Source: Candidatus Dormiibacterota bacterium (GTDB lineage: Bacteria > Chloroflexota > Dormibacteria > UBA8260 > Bog-877). From it: DNA of 23,260 nt. The stretch spans positions 1 through 23,260 of the forward strand of contig PLTL01000401.1 of the NCBI GenBank assembly GCA_003164475.1, in the 5' to 3' direction. Below are positions 7,955 to 15,917 of the stretch, one piece after another; position 1 is the first letter of the stretch, and every line of letters begins with the position of its first letter. The notes below the pieces were generated by a model that saw nothing but the letters and a program-made list of their open reading frames with translations, searched no databases and had not been told where the DNA came from. The translations under genes and the position numbers were made by a program.

Positions 7955-8131
7955 CTAGAGGTGGCTCAACACCAGGAGCAGCAGCCCGATCCCGCCGAGG
8001 GCCATCGCCGCCGTCCCGGCGAGGCAGCAGCCAGCGGGCAGGAGGCAGCAGCCGGTGGGCAGCAGGCAGCAGCCCTCCCGTATCGGGAAGGCGCGGCGGA
8101 AGCCATACCGGCGTGCGTAGCGAGGAGGCAC
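7955..8131 (-). CDS. Small Cys-rich membrane protein with three CC heptads (unrecognised)
   Basis: A 58-codon frame starting at GTG 8131. The N terminus is strongly basic (PPRYARRYGFRRAF). It is followed by three tandem 7-residue units, GCCLLPT, GCCLLPA and GCCLAGT (residues 20-40), then a hydrophobic stretch of about 20 residues (about 38-57) ending LLLLVLSHL. Basic head, cysteine pairs and one membrane span suggest a small inner-membrane protein with cysteines at the membrane face. It was too short for routine ORF calling. It is upstream of and in line with dusB (111-base gap), with a perfect TATAAT on its strand about 54 bases before the start. The ribosome site is weak. I do not recognise the family; function unknown. 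Confidence 0.55.
   Translation of the reverse strand: MPPRYARRYGFRRAFPIREGCCLLPTGCCLLPAGCCLAGTAAMALGGIGLLLLVLSHL
8021..8074. repeat. Three tandem 21-bp repeats
   Basis: The decamer GGCAGCAGCC occurs at 8023-8032, 8044-8053 and 8065-8074, exactly 21 bases apart, with partly conserved spacers. On the minus strand each copy encodes the G-C-C-L heptad of the small membrane protein. The period is a multiple of three, so copy number can change without breaking the frame. Confidence 0.85.
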
Positions 8132-8184
8132 GTCCTCATGATCCCACCTGCTGGCCCCGCCGCGGGGCTGGGGCGGCGGCGGGC

Positions 8185-8192
8185 GGGATTAT
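8185..8192. promoter_or_regulatory. Shared -10 octamer between coaX and the dusB-side operon
   Basis: ATTATAGT is the only AT-rich block in this very GC-rich gap. On the minus strand it reads TATAAT (8190-8185), a perfect -10 about 54 bases before the small membrane protein. On the plus strand it reads TATAGT (8187-8192), about 47 bases before coaX. No strong -35 is visible for either direction. Confidence 0.5.
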
Positions 8193-8238
8193 AGTCGGCA
8201 CGACCGAGTCACCGCCCGAGTTCCGCCGAGGGAGCCCC

Positions 8239-9009
8239 ATGCTGCTCGCCATCGACGTCGGCAACTCCAACCTGACCCTGGGGATATTCGTCGGCGAGGA
8301 GCTCCGAACCCACGGCCGCTTCGCCACCAGGATTGATGCCACCCCGGACGAGCTCGGGGGCCAGCTGCTGACCTTCCTCAGCCAGCGGAAGCTGGCCGAG
8401 CGGATCGAGGCGATCGCGGTCAGCACCGTGGTCCCCAGCCTCAGCCAGCCGCTGGCGGAGATGGCCAGGAGCTACTTCGGGGTGGAGGCAATGCTGGTGG
8501 GCCCCGGGACCCGGACCGGCATCGAGATCCACTACGACCCTCCCCGGGACGTGGGTGCCGACCGGATCGCCACGGCGGTGGGGGTCTTCCACCGCTACGG
8601 CGGGCCGGCCATCATGGTCAGTTTCGGCACCGCCACCGTCTTCGACGCCATCGACGACCAGGGCAGCTACCTGGGGGGCGCCATTGCCCCCGGGTTGCAG
8701 CTCTCGGTCGACGGGCTCTTCGCCAGGGCGGCCCGCCTCCCCAGGGTGGACCTGGTGGCGCCTCCCCGGGTACTGGGCCGGACCACGGTCACCTCGATGC
8801 AAGCCGGAATTATGTATGGGGCGGCAGCCCAGGCGGAGGGCATGATTGCCCGGATCCGGGAGGAGGTCCCCGGCCAGCCCAAGGTGGTCGCCACCGGGGG
8901 GCTGGCCCCACTGGTGTCCCCGCTGGTGCGGGGGGTGGACGTCGTCGACCCGCTGGTCTTGCTGGAGGGGCTACGCGTGCTGGAAGTTCTCAACCGGGGC
9001 CACAGCTGA
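8239..9009 (+). CDS. coaX: Type III pantothenate kinase
   Basis: Phosphorylates pantothenate, the first step of coenzyme A synthesis; an ASKHA-fold, monovalent-cation-dependent enzyme insensitive to CoA feedback. The 256-residue length is typical. Motifs are the phosphate-binding DVGNSN at 6-11, DPPRDVGADRI at about 100-110 with the catalytic Asp in GADR, GTATVFDAID at about 130-139 and GGAIAPGL at about 146-153. ATG 8239 follows GAGGGAG and is preferred over in-frame upstream codons because the family starts directly at this strand. A minus-strand terminator begins ten bases after the stop. Confidence 0.95.
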   Translation: MLLAIDVGNSNLTLGIFVGEELRTHGRFATRIDATPDELGGQLLTFLSQRKLAERIEAIAVSTVVPSLSQPLAEMARSYFGVEAMLVGPGTRTGIEIHYDPPRDVGADRIATAVGVFHRYGGPAIMVSFGTATVFDAIDDQGSYLGGAIAPGLQLSVDGLFARAARLPRVDLVAPPRVLGRTTVTSMQAGIMYGAAAQAEGMIARIREEVPGQPKVVATGGLAPLVSPLVRGVDVVDPLVLLEGLRVLEVLNRGHS

Positions 9010-9018
9010 GCCCGGGGC

Positions 9019-9050
9019 AAAAAAAAGGGCGTCCCCCGAAAGGGACGCCC
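9019..9050 (-). terminator. Strong intrinsic terminator, minus strand
   Basis: A perfect 9-bp stem (GGGCGTCCC at 9027-9035 with GGGACGCCC at 9042-9050) has a 6-base loop. Read on the minus strand it is followed directly by eight T residues (A8 at 9019-9026). On the plus strand no T-run follows, so it cannot be a canonical terminator for coaX. No minus-strand protein gene leads into it, which is why a small RNA is proposed. Confidence 0.85.
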
Positions 9051-9100
9051 CGAGAGGGGGGGGCGATGTTGAAGACTCCTGGAAGCGATCTCAGTGAGCC
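9019..9100 (-). ncRNA. Candidate small RNA between coaX and greA
   Basis: A minus-strand transcript of about 82 nt is predicted from a promoter at 9107-9135 to the hairpin/U8 terminator at 9019-9050. The body carries a tract of eight C residues followed by UCUC (9052-9063 on the complement) just before the terminator stem. An unpaired C-rich tract of this type is what many bacterial small RNAs use to pair with Shine-Dalgarno sequences. I see no match to 6S, 4.5S, tmRNA or RNase P RNA. There is no supported protein frame. Existence is inferred from the promoter plus terminator pair only. Confidence 0.5.
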
Positions 9101-9106
9101 ACTGCT

Positions 9107-9135
9107 AGCCTAGCACCGAAAATGGGGGCAGGCAA
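9107..9135 (-). promoter_or_regulatory. Promoter of the candidate small RNA
   Basis: On the minus strand there is TTGCCT at 9135-9130, a 17-base spacer, and TAGGCT at 9112-9107. The -10 sits inside an 11-base near-palindrome, GCTAGCCTAGC (9104-9114). The pattern closely matches the greA promoter (TTGCCC, 17, TAGACT), which supports both as sites for the main sigma factor. Confidence 0.55.
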
Positions 9136-9309
9136 ATTCCGAAGTGATGAAGGAACCAACACGGTATTGTGGCGGTCGGCCGTGCCCCCGACGCTGACGG
9201 CGCCGCCGACCGACCGTCTCATCTGATTTCCGGGGAGCCGCCGGGGCTGGCAGGGGCGAGGCTTCGAGCGGCCCGGGAGCCGCATCCCTCGCCAACCGCT
9301 GCTGCGGGC

Positions 9310-9338
9310 TTGCCCGGAGGTCGTCCGGCCGCTAGACT
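9310..9338 (+). promoter_or_regulatory. greA-lysS promoter
   Basis: TTGCCC at 9310-9315, a spacer of exactly 17 bases, and TAGACT at 9333-9338. Predicted transcription start is near 9345, leaving a leader of about 79 bases before the greA ATG. Confidence 0.6.
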
Positions 9339-9423
9339 CCCATTTCCTAGCCGCTGCCGGGAGTCACCGGTGCGAGACGCGGTAGTTGCGCCGGTGCAGA
9401 CCGGCGAGGAGCGAGAGGAAACG

Positions 9424-9891
9424 ATGCAAGAGAAGCCGGTACTCCTTACCCAAGCGGGTCTTGCGAAGTTGCGCGAGGAGCTGAGCCATCTGGTCAACAA
9501 GCGGCGGCCGGAGATCGCCCAGCGGATCAAGATGGCCAAGGAATTCGGCGACCTGACGGAGAACGCCGAGTACGAGGACGCCAAGAACGAGCAGGGTTTC
9601 GTCGAGGGACGCATCCTCACCCTGGAGCAGATGATCCGCAACGCCAGCATCATCGAGACCGATGAGCACACCGACGGATCGGTGCAGCTGGGCTCGTCGG
9701 TGAAGGTCAAGGACGACTTCGGGGAGATGACGTACACCATCGTGGGACCGGCCGAGGCCGATGCCGGGTCGGGCCGGATCTCCCTGGAGTCGCCGGTTGG
9801 CAAGGCGCTTCTGGGCCGCCGCCCCGGCGAGGAGATCAGCGTGGAGACGCCGGGAGGCTCCCGCCAGGTCCAGATCCTCAAGGTGGCGTGA
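9424..9891 (+). CDS. greA: Transcript cleavage factor GreA
   Basis: Rescues backtracked RNA polymerase by inserting a coiled coil into the secondary channel and stimulating cleavage of the RNA 3' end. The 155-residue protein has the N-terminal coiled coil (about 8-75) with the acidic tip in FGDLTENAEYEDAK (41-54), and a C-terminal FKBP-like domain with SPVGKALLGRRPGEE. ATG 9424 follows GAGAGGAAACG; an in-frame GTG at 9370 would add an unsupported tail. The lysS GTG overlaps its stop codon. Confidence 0.96.
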   Translation: MQEKPVLLTQAGLAKLREELSHLVNKRRPEIAQRIKMAKEFGDLTENAEYEDAKNEQGFVEGRILTLEQMIRNASIIETDEHTDGSVQLGSSVKVKDDFGEMTYTIVGPAEADAGSGRISLESPVGKALLGRRPGEEISVETPGGSRQVQILKVA

Positions 9892-11429
9892 CCCAGCCAC
9901 CGCCAACAGGCGGTAGGGCGCTCGCCGAGGTCATGGGCGAGCGCAGGCGGAAGGCCGAGCGGCTGAGGCAGTCGGGAATCCTTCCCTGGGGCACGGACTT
10001 CCAGCCCAGCCTCAGTAGCGCCGAGGCCGCTCGCCGGGCGCCCGCGGAGCCCGGCCAGCTGGGGGAGCACGCCAGCGTGGCCGGGAGGATCCTCCGACTG
10101 CGCTCCTCGGGGGGGATCGCCTTCGCCGACTGCAGCGACGAGAGCGGGAGCATCCAGCTGATGGCCGCCCGGGAGGACGGGGACGGCACCCTGGTGGAGC
10201 AGATGGAGCAGCTCGACCACGGCGACATCGTGGGGGCCGAGGGGAGACTGACCCGCACCCGCCGCGGGGAGCCGTCAGTGCGTCTGGAGCGGCTCACCAT
10301 CCTGGCCAAGGCGCTGCGTCCGCCTGCCGCCAAGCACCGGGGAGTGGTCGACGTCGAGCAGCGCTATCGACGCCGCTACCTGGATCTGCTCTCCGATCCG
10401 TCCCGGCGGGAGATCTTCCGGCAGCGCACCGAGGTCATCCGGTCGCTGCGCCGGGTGCTCGATGGACGCGGCTTCATGGAGGTGGAGACCCCGATTCTCC
10501 AGCCGATCCCGGGTGGGGGCGAGGCGCGGCCGTTCGGCACCCACTACAACTCCCTCGACGCTGACTTCTATCTCCGGATCGCCCTCGAGCTTCACCTGAA
10601 GCGGCTCCTGGTGGCCGGCTTCGAGCGTGTCTATGAGATCGGCCGGACCTTTCGCAACGAGGGCCTCTCTCCTCGGCACAACCCCGAGTTCACCCTGCTG
10701 GAGGCCTACCAGGCCTACGGCAACCTCGACTCCATGCGCGAGCTCTGTCAGGCGCTGGTTCAAGCTGCGGCGGAGGTCACGCGGCCGGGTGCGGGGGTGC
10801 CGTCCCAACAGGTGGGGATCTCGCTCGATCCCCCCTACCCCTCCCGGTCCATGGTCGACCTGGTCAGGCAGCACACCGGGTTGGACCCGGATCGGCTCTG
10901 GGGTGACCCTGAGCGGTTCCGGCAGGAGGCTGCGCGGCTCCATGTCGAGCTCGCTGGCGAGCTCTCCTCGGGCCTGGTGCTGTTCGCTGTCCACGACCAG
11001 CTGGTGGTGCCTCAACTCTCGGGCCCGGTGTTTGTCACCGACTACCCGATCGAGGTCTCGCCTCTGGCCCGGGTGGGGCGGGACCCCCGGTTCGTGGAGC
11101 GGTTCGAACTGGTGGTGGCGGGTCGGGAGCTGGCCAACGCCTTCTCCGAGCTCAACGACCCGCTGGAACAGCGACGGCGCATGGAGGAGCAGGCGCGGCT
11201 CCGGGCCGCCGGGGACGTCGAAGCCCATGCCTTCGACGAAGACTTCGTCCAGGCTCTTGAGCATGGGATGCCACCGGCCGGGGGGATCGGCATCGGAGTC
11301 GACCGGCTGGTGATGCTGGTGACAGGGGCCCAGAGCATCCGGGACGTGCTGCTCTTCCCGGCGCTGCGCCCGATCAGGGGCGGCGAGGCGCCTGACCCCC
11401 AGACCTGCTCCCCCACCCCGCCCGTCTAA
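9888..11429 (+). CDS. lysS: Lysyl-tRNA synthetase, class II
   Basis: Charges tRNA-Lys in the cytosol. The 513-residue product has an N-terminal OB-fold anticodon-binding domain (about 60-140) and a class II catalytic core. Motif 1 is in [17 protein letters not shown], motif 2 is [15 protein letters not shown] at about 255-269, and motif 3 is [12 protein letters not shown] at about 466-477. The GTG start overlaps the greA TGA by GTGA, so the two are translationally coupled. The stretch TYPE of class II LysRS usually written VGKTLRPLPDKWHGL is divergent here ([20 protein letters not shown]), but the rest is standard. Confidence 0.95.
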   Translation: MTQPPPTGGRALAEVMGERRRKAERLRQSGILPWGTDFQPSLSSAEAARRAPAEPGQLGEHASVAGRILRLRSSGGIAFADCSDESGSIQLMAAREDGDGTLVEQMEQLDHGDIVGAEGRLTRTRRGEPSVRLERLTILAKALRPPAAKHRGVVDVEQRYRRRYLDLLSDPSRREIFRQRTEVIRSLRRVLDGRGFMEVETPILQPIPGGGEARPFGTHYNSLDADFYLRIALELHLKRLLVAGFERVYEIGRTFRNEGLSPRHNPEFTLLEAYQAYGNLDSMRELCQALVQAAAEVTRPGAGVPSQQVGISLDPPYPSRSMVDLVRQHTGLDPDRLWGDPERFRQEAARLHVELAGELSSGLVLFAVHDQLVVPQLSGPVFVTDYPIEVSPLARVGRDPRFVERFELVVAGRELANAFSELNDPLEQRRRMEEQARLRAAGDVEAHAFDEDFVQALEHGMPPAGGIGIGVDRLVMLVTGAQSIRDVLLFPALRPIRGGEAPDPQTCSPTPPV

Positions 11430-11432
11430 CCT
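11427..11432 (+). promoter_or_regulatory. Possible -10 for a leaderless serS transcript
   Basis: TAACCT lies seven bases before the serS ATG, overlaps the lysS stop codon, and no Shine-Dalgarno site precedes serS. A start of transcription at or next to the ATG would give a leaderless message. The -35 region (CCTGCT) is weak. Confidence 0.35.
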
Positions 11433-11439
11433 TGGGCTG

Positions 11440-12693
11440 ATGCTGGCGCTCAACTTCATCCGCGAGAATCCGGAGCTCGTCCGGGACGGCGCCCGGCGCA
11501 AGGGCGAGCCGGCCCCGGTGGACGAGATCCTCGAGCTTGACCGGGAGCACCGCCGGCTCCTGGGGGAGGAGGAGGCTGCCCGGGGCGAGATGAACGCCCG
11601 CTCAGCCACGCGAGATTCTGGGGAGTCGGCCCGGGGGCGGGCGGAGCTGGGCCGTCTCAAGGTGACGATCCAGGAGCTGCAGCAGCGGCGCAAGCTGGTT
11701 CAGGTGCAGCTGGAGCAGCAGCTCCTGCTGGTGCCCAATCTGCCCCACGACTCGGTCCCCGACGGCGCCTCGGACGAGGAGAACGTGGTGGTGCGGAGCT
11801 GGGGCGAGCCACCTCGGTTCGACTTTATCCCGAGGACCCACTACGAACTCGGCGAGGCCCTGGGGATCTTTGACTTCGAGCGTGCCGTCAAGATCGCCGG
11901 CAGCCGCTTCGCCGTGCTCAGAGGAGCGGGCGCCAGGCTGGAACGGGCGCTCAGCTGGCTGATGCTGGACCTCGCCACCAAGGAGCACGGCTACACCGAG
12001 GTCTCGCCCCCCTACCTGGTCAGCCGGGACTGCATGATCGGCACCGGCAACCTGCCCAAGTTCGAGGAAGACGCGTTCCACGTGGTTGAGGGTGACCGTT
12101 TCCTCATCCCGACCGCCGAGGTGCCGGTGACCAACCTCTACCGGGACGAGATCCTCGCCGCCGAACAGCTCCCCATCCGGCACGTGGCCTTCACCCCCTG
12201 CTGGCGGAGTGAGGCGGGGGCACCGGGGAAGGACACTCGGGGCTACCTCCGGCTGCACCAGTTCTCCAAGGTGGAGCTGGTGAAGTTCGTCAGGCCCGAG
12301 GGTTCGCTGGAGGAGCTGGAATCGCTGGTCGCCGATGCCGAGTCGGTGCTCCAGGCCCTGGGGCTGCCCTACCGGGTCCGCCTGATGTGCGCCGGGGACA
12401 TGGGCTTCGCCCAGTGGAAGAAGTACGACCTGGACGCCTGGGCGCCGGGCCTCGGCCGCTTCCTCGAGGTCTCCTCATGCTCGGTATTCGGAGACTTCCA
12501 GGCCCGCCGGGCGGGGATCCGCTTCCGGGCCGGCCAGGCCAAGCCGGAGTTCGTTCACACCCTCAACGGCAGTGCTCTGGCGCTGCCCCGAACCTTCGAC
12601 TGCCTCCTCGAGACCTACCAGACGGAACGCGGCACCGTAGAACTTCCCAAGGTGCTCTGGCCTTACCTCGGAGGGTTGACCGAGATCTCCTGA
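11440..12693 (+). CDS. serS: Seryl-tRNA synthetase
   Basis: Charges tRNA-Ser. The 417-residue product has the N-terminal long coiled-coil arm (about 30-100) that grips the tRNA variable arm, and a class II core. The core shows TAEVPVTN at 225-232, [20 protein letters not shown] at about 256-275 (motif 2), [15 protein letters not shown] at about 343-357, and [11 protein letters not shown] at about 375-385 (motif 3). It lies 10 bases after lysS with no obvious ribosome site. A tRNA-Ser gene lies about 3.7 kb downstream. Confidence 0.96.
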   Translation: MLALNFIRENPELVRDGARRKGEPAPVDEILELDREHRRLLGEEEAARGEMNARSATRDSGESARGRAELGRLKVTIQELQQRRKLVQVQLEQQLLLVPNLPHDSVPDGASDEENVVVRSWGEPPRFDFIPRTHYELGEALGIFDFERAVKIAGSRFAVLRGAGARLERALSWLMLDLATKEHGYTEVSPPYLVSRDCMIGTGNLPKFEEDAFHVVEGDRFLIPTAEVPVTNLYRDEILAAEQLPIRHVAFTPCWRSEAGAPGKDTRGYLRLHQFSKVELVKFVRPEGSLEELESLVADAESVLQALGLPYRVRLMCAGDMGFAQWKKYDLDAWAPGLGRFLEVSSCSVFGDFQARRAGIRFRAGQAKPEFVHTLNGSALALPRTFDCLLETYQTERGTVELPKVLWPYLGGLTEIS

Positions 12694-12770
12694 GCGCCCG
12701 ACGCTCGACGAGGGGAGTCGCCGGGTGGCACGGGGAGTGACGGTGTCTCAGCCCGACTCGGAGCGGGGGG

Positions 12771-14039
12771 ATGTCAGGAGCTGAGCTGCGCCCTCGTCGC
12801 GCGGGAGCGATCCTGGCCGAGACCCGCTTTCTGGTCTTCGCCGCTGGCCAGGGGGTCTCGGCGATAGGGGACGGCGTCTCGCTGGTGGCGCTGGCCTGGA
12901 CCGCCCTCAACCTTACCCACTCGGCCGTCTACCTGGGCCTGCTGCTGACCACCAGCGCCCTGCCGCGGGCCATCCTGATGCTGGCCGGGGGGGTCTTGGT
13001 GGATCGCTGGGGGGCCCGCCGGGTGATCTTGGGCAGCGACCTCAGCCGGGCCGTGCTGGTCTCTGGACTGGCCGCGCTGCTGCTGCTGGGCCACAGTTCC
13101 ATCGCCGCCCTCTTCGTCGTCGCGGGGGCCTTCGGGGTCTTCGACGCCCTCTTCTACCCGGCCACCACCGCGATCGTCCCGGTGCTGGTCAGCCCGGAGC
13201 AGCTCTCCGCTGCCAACGGGGTCTGGCAGGTGGTTGTGCAGGGGTCGGTGATGGTGGGCCCGCCGCTGGGCGGGGCGATCGTGGGCCTGTTCGGTCCCGG
13301 CCTAGCGTTCGCCACCGACGGAGCGAGCTTTCTGGTGGCGTTCGGCGCTCTGCTGGCGATTCGCGCCGGCCTGCTGTCCTCCCCGGCAGTCGGCCAAGCC
13401 CTTGCCCCGGGGACGAGCAGTTTCCGCAGCGAGCTGGCGTCGGGTATCCGGGCAGCCCTGGCCGACCCGTTCCTGCGGGCCCTGCTCCCTCTGGTGGCAG
13501 CGATCAACCTGGCGGTCGGCGGTCCCCTCGATGTCGGGTTTCCCCTCCTCGCTCGGGCCCAGCACTGGGGCGTGGGAGGCTACGGGCTGCTCTTCGGCGG
13601 CCTCGGAGCGGGGCTGCTGCTGGGAGGGCTGGCGATGGGTGCCGGCCTGAGGTTTCCCCGCCCAGGCGTCAGCGTGGTGGGAATGGCCGCGGCCGGCGGG
13701 CTCCTGATGGCGCCTTTGGGGGTGACTCGGTCGCTCGGGCTGGCGGTGGTCATCTCTGGCGTCATCGGTGGCCTCGCCGCCGTCGCCAACGTCTCCATCA
13801 TTACCCTGATTCAGGCCAAGGCCCCGCCGCACCTGCTGGGCCGGCTCTCCAGCGTCCTGATGTTCTCCAGCGTGAGCCTGACGCCGGCCTCCTATGCCAT
13901 CTCCGGCGGTGTGGCGCGGGCCATCGGGGTCGGCGGGCTGTTCCTGGCCGGGGCGGCCCTGCTGGTGGCGGTGGCCGTGGTGGCCCTGGTCTCGCCTGCC
14001 ATCCGAGGCGAGCGGACCGCAGGTCCCATCTCAGAATGA
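12771..14039 (+). CDS. MFS transporter (drug/siderophore exporter type)
   Basis: A 422-residue integral membrane protein with about twelve hydrophobic segments. The loop between helices 2 and 3 carries the MFS motif GVLVDRWGARRVI at about 68-80, and helices 4-5 contain the FDALFYPATTAIVPVLV block typical of the EntS-like MFS_3 group. ATG 12771 follows GGAGCGGGGG. The substrate cannot be predicted; export by proton antiport is the family norm. It lies 77 bases after serS and may be cotranscribed. Confidence 0.85.
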   Translation: MSGAELRPRRAGAILAETRFLVFAAGQGVSAIGDGVSLVALAWTALNLTHSAVYLGLLLTTSALPRAILMLAGGVLVDRWGARRVILGSDLSRAVLVSGLAALLLLGHSSIAALFVVAGAFGVFDALFYPATTAIVPVLVSPEQLSAANGVWQVVVQGSVMVGPPLGGAIVGLFGPGLAFATDGASFLVAFGALLAIRAGLLSSPAVGQALAPGTSSFRSELASGIRAALADPFLRALLPLVAAINLAVGGPLDVGFPLLARAQHWGVGGYGLLFGGLGAGLLLGGLAMGAGLRFPRPGVSVVGMAAAGGLLMAPLGVTRSLGLAVVISGVIGGLAAVANVSIITLIQAKAPPHLLGRLSSVLMFSSVSLTPASYAISGGVARAIGVGGLFLAGAALLVAVAVVALVSPAIRGERTAGPISE

Positions 14040-14159
14040 GGGGCCCGGTCCCGCTCCACCGGACCTGCCGCCGGAAGCGGGAGCCGGCCTGATCCGCGGC
14101 CGCCGGGAGAACCAGCCGGGGCTGAGACAATGTGCCCTCGTGAGGGGGTTCCGATAGCG

Positions 14160-14450
14160 ATGACGGCGACGAGGACATTCCGGCTGGTGGCGGAGGTCAG
14201 CAGCGATGACCCGAGCCGGCTGAGAGCTGTGCTGGAGGAGTTCATCGGTGGCCCGGTGCTGCCGGAGCCCCGTGGCTATCGAGTGGAGGGGACCGTGCTC
14301 GGCGACAGTGCCCGCGACCTCAACCGGCAGCTGCTCACAGCCCTGCGCAGGGTGGAGCGCCGCACCCGACTGCGCTCTGCGTGGACCGCCGATGGGGTGA
14401 CGGAGCGTTTCTTCGACTACGCCTCCAGGGGGTCCCGCCCGGCCGATTGA
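14160..14450 (+). CDS. Small protein of unknown function (96 aa)
   Basis: The frame encodes MTATRTFRLVAEVSSDDPSR and continues to ASRGSRPAD. It looks alpha/beta: two short strands (FRLVAEV and YRVEGTVLG) and two charged helices (PSRLRAVLEEFIGG and ARDLNRQLLTALRRVERRT), a pattern seen in small ferredoxin-like or ACT-like folds. ATG 14160 follows GAGGGGG; ATG 14130 in the same frame would add ten residues. No signal peptide or cysteines are present. I do not recognise the family. Codon usage matches its neighbours, which argues that it is real. Confidence 0.65.
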   Translation: MTATRTFRLVAEVSSDDPSRLRAVLEEFIGGPVLPEPRGYRVEGTVLGDSARDLNRQLLTALRRVERRTRLRSAWTADGVTERFFDYASRGSRPAD

Positions 14451-14605
14451 TTCCCGGGCCGGGCCCGGTGAGCGGGGCTGGCGACCTCACCAGGCTTGGC
14501 AAGGCGCACTCACCGAGTGCCTCCGCCCAGGGTGCAGGCTCAGCCTGACGAGTCGGTGCTGGACTGTGGAATCGTCACTCGCCGGCGCTCCGCTTCCGGG
14601 TCTGC

Positions 14606-14611
14606 TACCGT
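14606..14611 (+). promoter_or_regulatory. Possible -10 for a leaderless SPFH gene transcript
   Basis: TACCGT, preceded by TGC, ends eight bases before GTG 14620, and no ribosome binding site is present. The spacing matches that seen before serS. The -35 is not recognisable. Confidence 0.3.
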
Positions 14612-14619
14612 GACTTCCC

Positions 14620-15669
14620 GTGGGAGCATTGCTAGCGCTGGTAGTAATCGTGCTGGTGGTGCTGGGCCTGGCCCGGGCTACCATCCGGGTGGTCCAGCAG
14701 GGACAGAAGGGGGTCGTGAAGCGGCTGGGCCGTTTCCACGTGACCCACAATCCAGGGCTGGTGTTCATGCTCCCGATCATGGACAGCATGATCCGCGTCG
14801 ACATGCGTGAGGTGCCCCGCCGCGGTGACAAGCAGGACGTGATCACCAAGGACAACGTCGCGGTGGGGGTGAGCGCCACCATCTTCCACCAGGTGATCGA
14901 CGTCAACAAGGCCCTCTTCGAGGTCCAGGACTATCAGGTGGCCATCGATCAGATCAGCCGCACCGCGCTGCGAGCCGTCTTCGGAACGATGAGCTTGGAC
15001 GAAGCACTCTCGGAGCGGCAGCGGATCAACGCCGACCTGGCAGCTCACATCGCTGACGCCACTGAGAAGTGGGGGGTGAGGGTCAACCGGATCGAGGTTC
15101 TGGACATCATCCCGCCGACCAACATCCTGCGGGCGATGGAGGAGCAGAAGGAGGCCGACCAGCACAAGCGCTCGGTGATCCTCCAGTCTGAAGGCGACAA
15201 GCAGGCGGCCATCAACCAGGCCGAGGGCGAGGCTCAGGCCAACATCACCAGGGCCACCGCGCAGCGGCAGGCGACGGTCCTGGCCGCTGAGGGTCGCAAG
15301 CAGGCCCAGATTCTGGAGGCCGAGGGCAACCAGGAGGCCCAGAGGCTCGACGCCCTGGGTGAGGCCGCTGCCATCGGGGCCGTCTTCGATGCCATCCACC
15401 AGGGCCAGGCGACCCCGGACGTCCTCGCCTTCTGGCAGCTCAAGAACTTGGCCAGGCTGGCCGAAAGCTCCAACTCCAAGTTGGTGGTCCCGGCCGACTT
15501 CGCCGGACTGATGGGCGCCGCCAAAGCGCTCGTGATGGCGACCGAGTCGGAACCCGACCCCAGCTCCGCTCCCGGCGTCGCCAAGGACAAAGCGGTGCCG
15601 GCGGCACCGGCGCAGCCGACCCCGACCCGGGCGGTGCCCGGTGGGGTCAGACGCGCCAGGAGCCGGTAG
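14620..15669 (+). CDS. SPFH/band-7 (stomatin-like) membrane protein
   Basis: A 349-residue protein with one N-terminal membrane span (about 2-19) and the SPFH domain (about 20-190). The SPFH domain includes VQQGQKGVVKRLGRFHVTHN, NPGLVFMLPIMD and VNRIEVLDIIPPTNIL. An Ala/Glu/Gln-rich coiled coil follows (about 195-265), then a Pro-rich tail (about 305-340). Stomatin-like proteins form large rings in lipid microdomains and often partner with NfeD or with FtsH-type proteases. The next gene encodes an NfeD-type domain, which matches the known pairing. GTG 14620 is the only start that keeps the membrane span. Confidence 0.92.
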   Translation: MGALLALVVIVLVVLGLARATIRVVQQGQKGVVKRLGRFHVTHNPGLVFMLPIMDSMIRVDMREVPRRGDKQDVITKDNVAVGVSATIFHQVIDVNKALFEVQDYQVAIDQISRTALRAVFGTMSLDEALSERQRINADLAAHIADATEKWGVRVNRIEVLDIIPPTNILRAMEEQKEADQHKRSVILQSEGDKQAAINQAEGEAQANITRATAQRQATVLAAEGRKQAQILEAEGNQEAQRLDALGEAAAIGAVFDAIHQGQATPDVLAFWQLKNLARLAESSNSKLVVPADFAGLMGAAKALVMATESEPDPSSAPGVAKDKAVPAAPAQPTPTRAVPGGVRRARSR

Positions 15670-15710
15670 GCGCGGGGCGGTCGACTCAAGGTCCGGGGTG
15701 AGGGCCGGCC

Positions 15711-15917
15711 GTGATCAATGGCATCGAGGGCATGGTGGGTGAGGAGGCCGTGGTCTCCGTCGCCATACCGGGCAGGATCCACCTGGGTGCGGTCCGGGCC
15801 CGCGGCGAGGAGTGGCCCGCGCTCAGCGCCGCCGGTGACCCGATCCCCGCGGGCGTGATCGTGCTGGTCCTGGAGGTGCGGGGAGGCCACCTGATAGTCA
15901 CCCCGAGCGAGGCTTAG
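15711..15917 (+). CDS. Short NfeD-type OB-fold protein
   Basis: A 68-residue protein made only of the beta-rich NfeD C-terminal domain: GIEGMVGEEAVV, then GRIHLGAVRARGEEWPA, AAGDPIPAGVIVLVLEVRGGHLIV and a final P. The pattern G-x-G (start), GE-W-A (middle) and I-x-x-G-x-x-V-x-V (end) is typical. It has no membrane span or protease domain, unlike long NfeD proteins. It follows the SPFH gene after 41 bases. Truncated NfeD proteins bind their SPFH partner and modify ring assembly; the same role is inferred here. Confidence 0.8.
   Translation: MINGIEGMVGEEAVVSVAIPGRIHLGAVRARGEEWPALSAAGDPIPAGVIVLVLEVRGGHLIVTPSEA

Noticed and set aside
7861..8238. Upstream extension of coaX by 126 codons
   Set aside because: CoaX proteins start at the conserved strand MLLAIDVGNSN; the extension is repeat-rich and antisense to the small Cys-rich frame.
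9169..9423. greA extended upstream to 9169
   Set aside because: The extension spans the promoter and lacks any GreA similarity.
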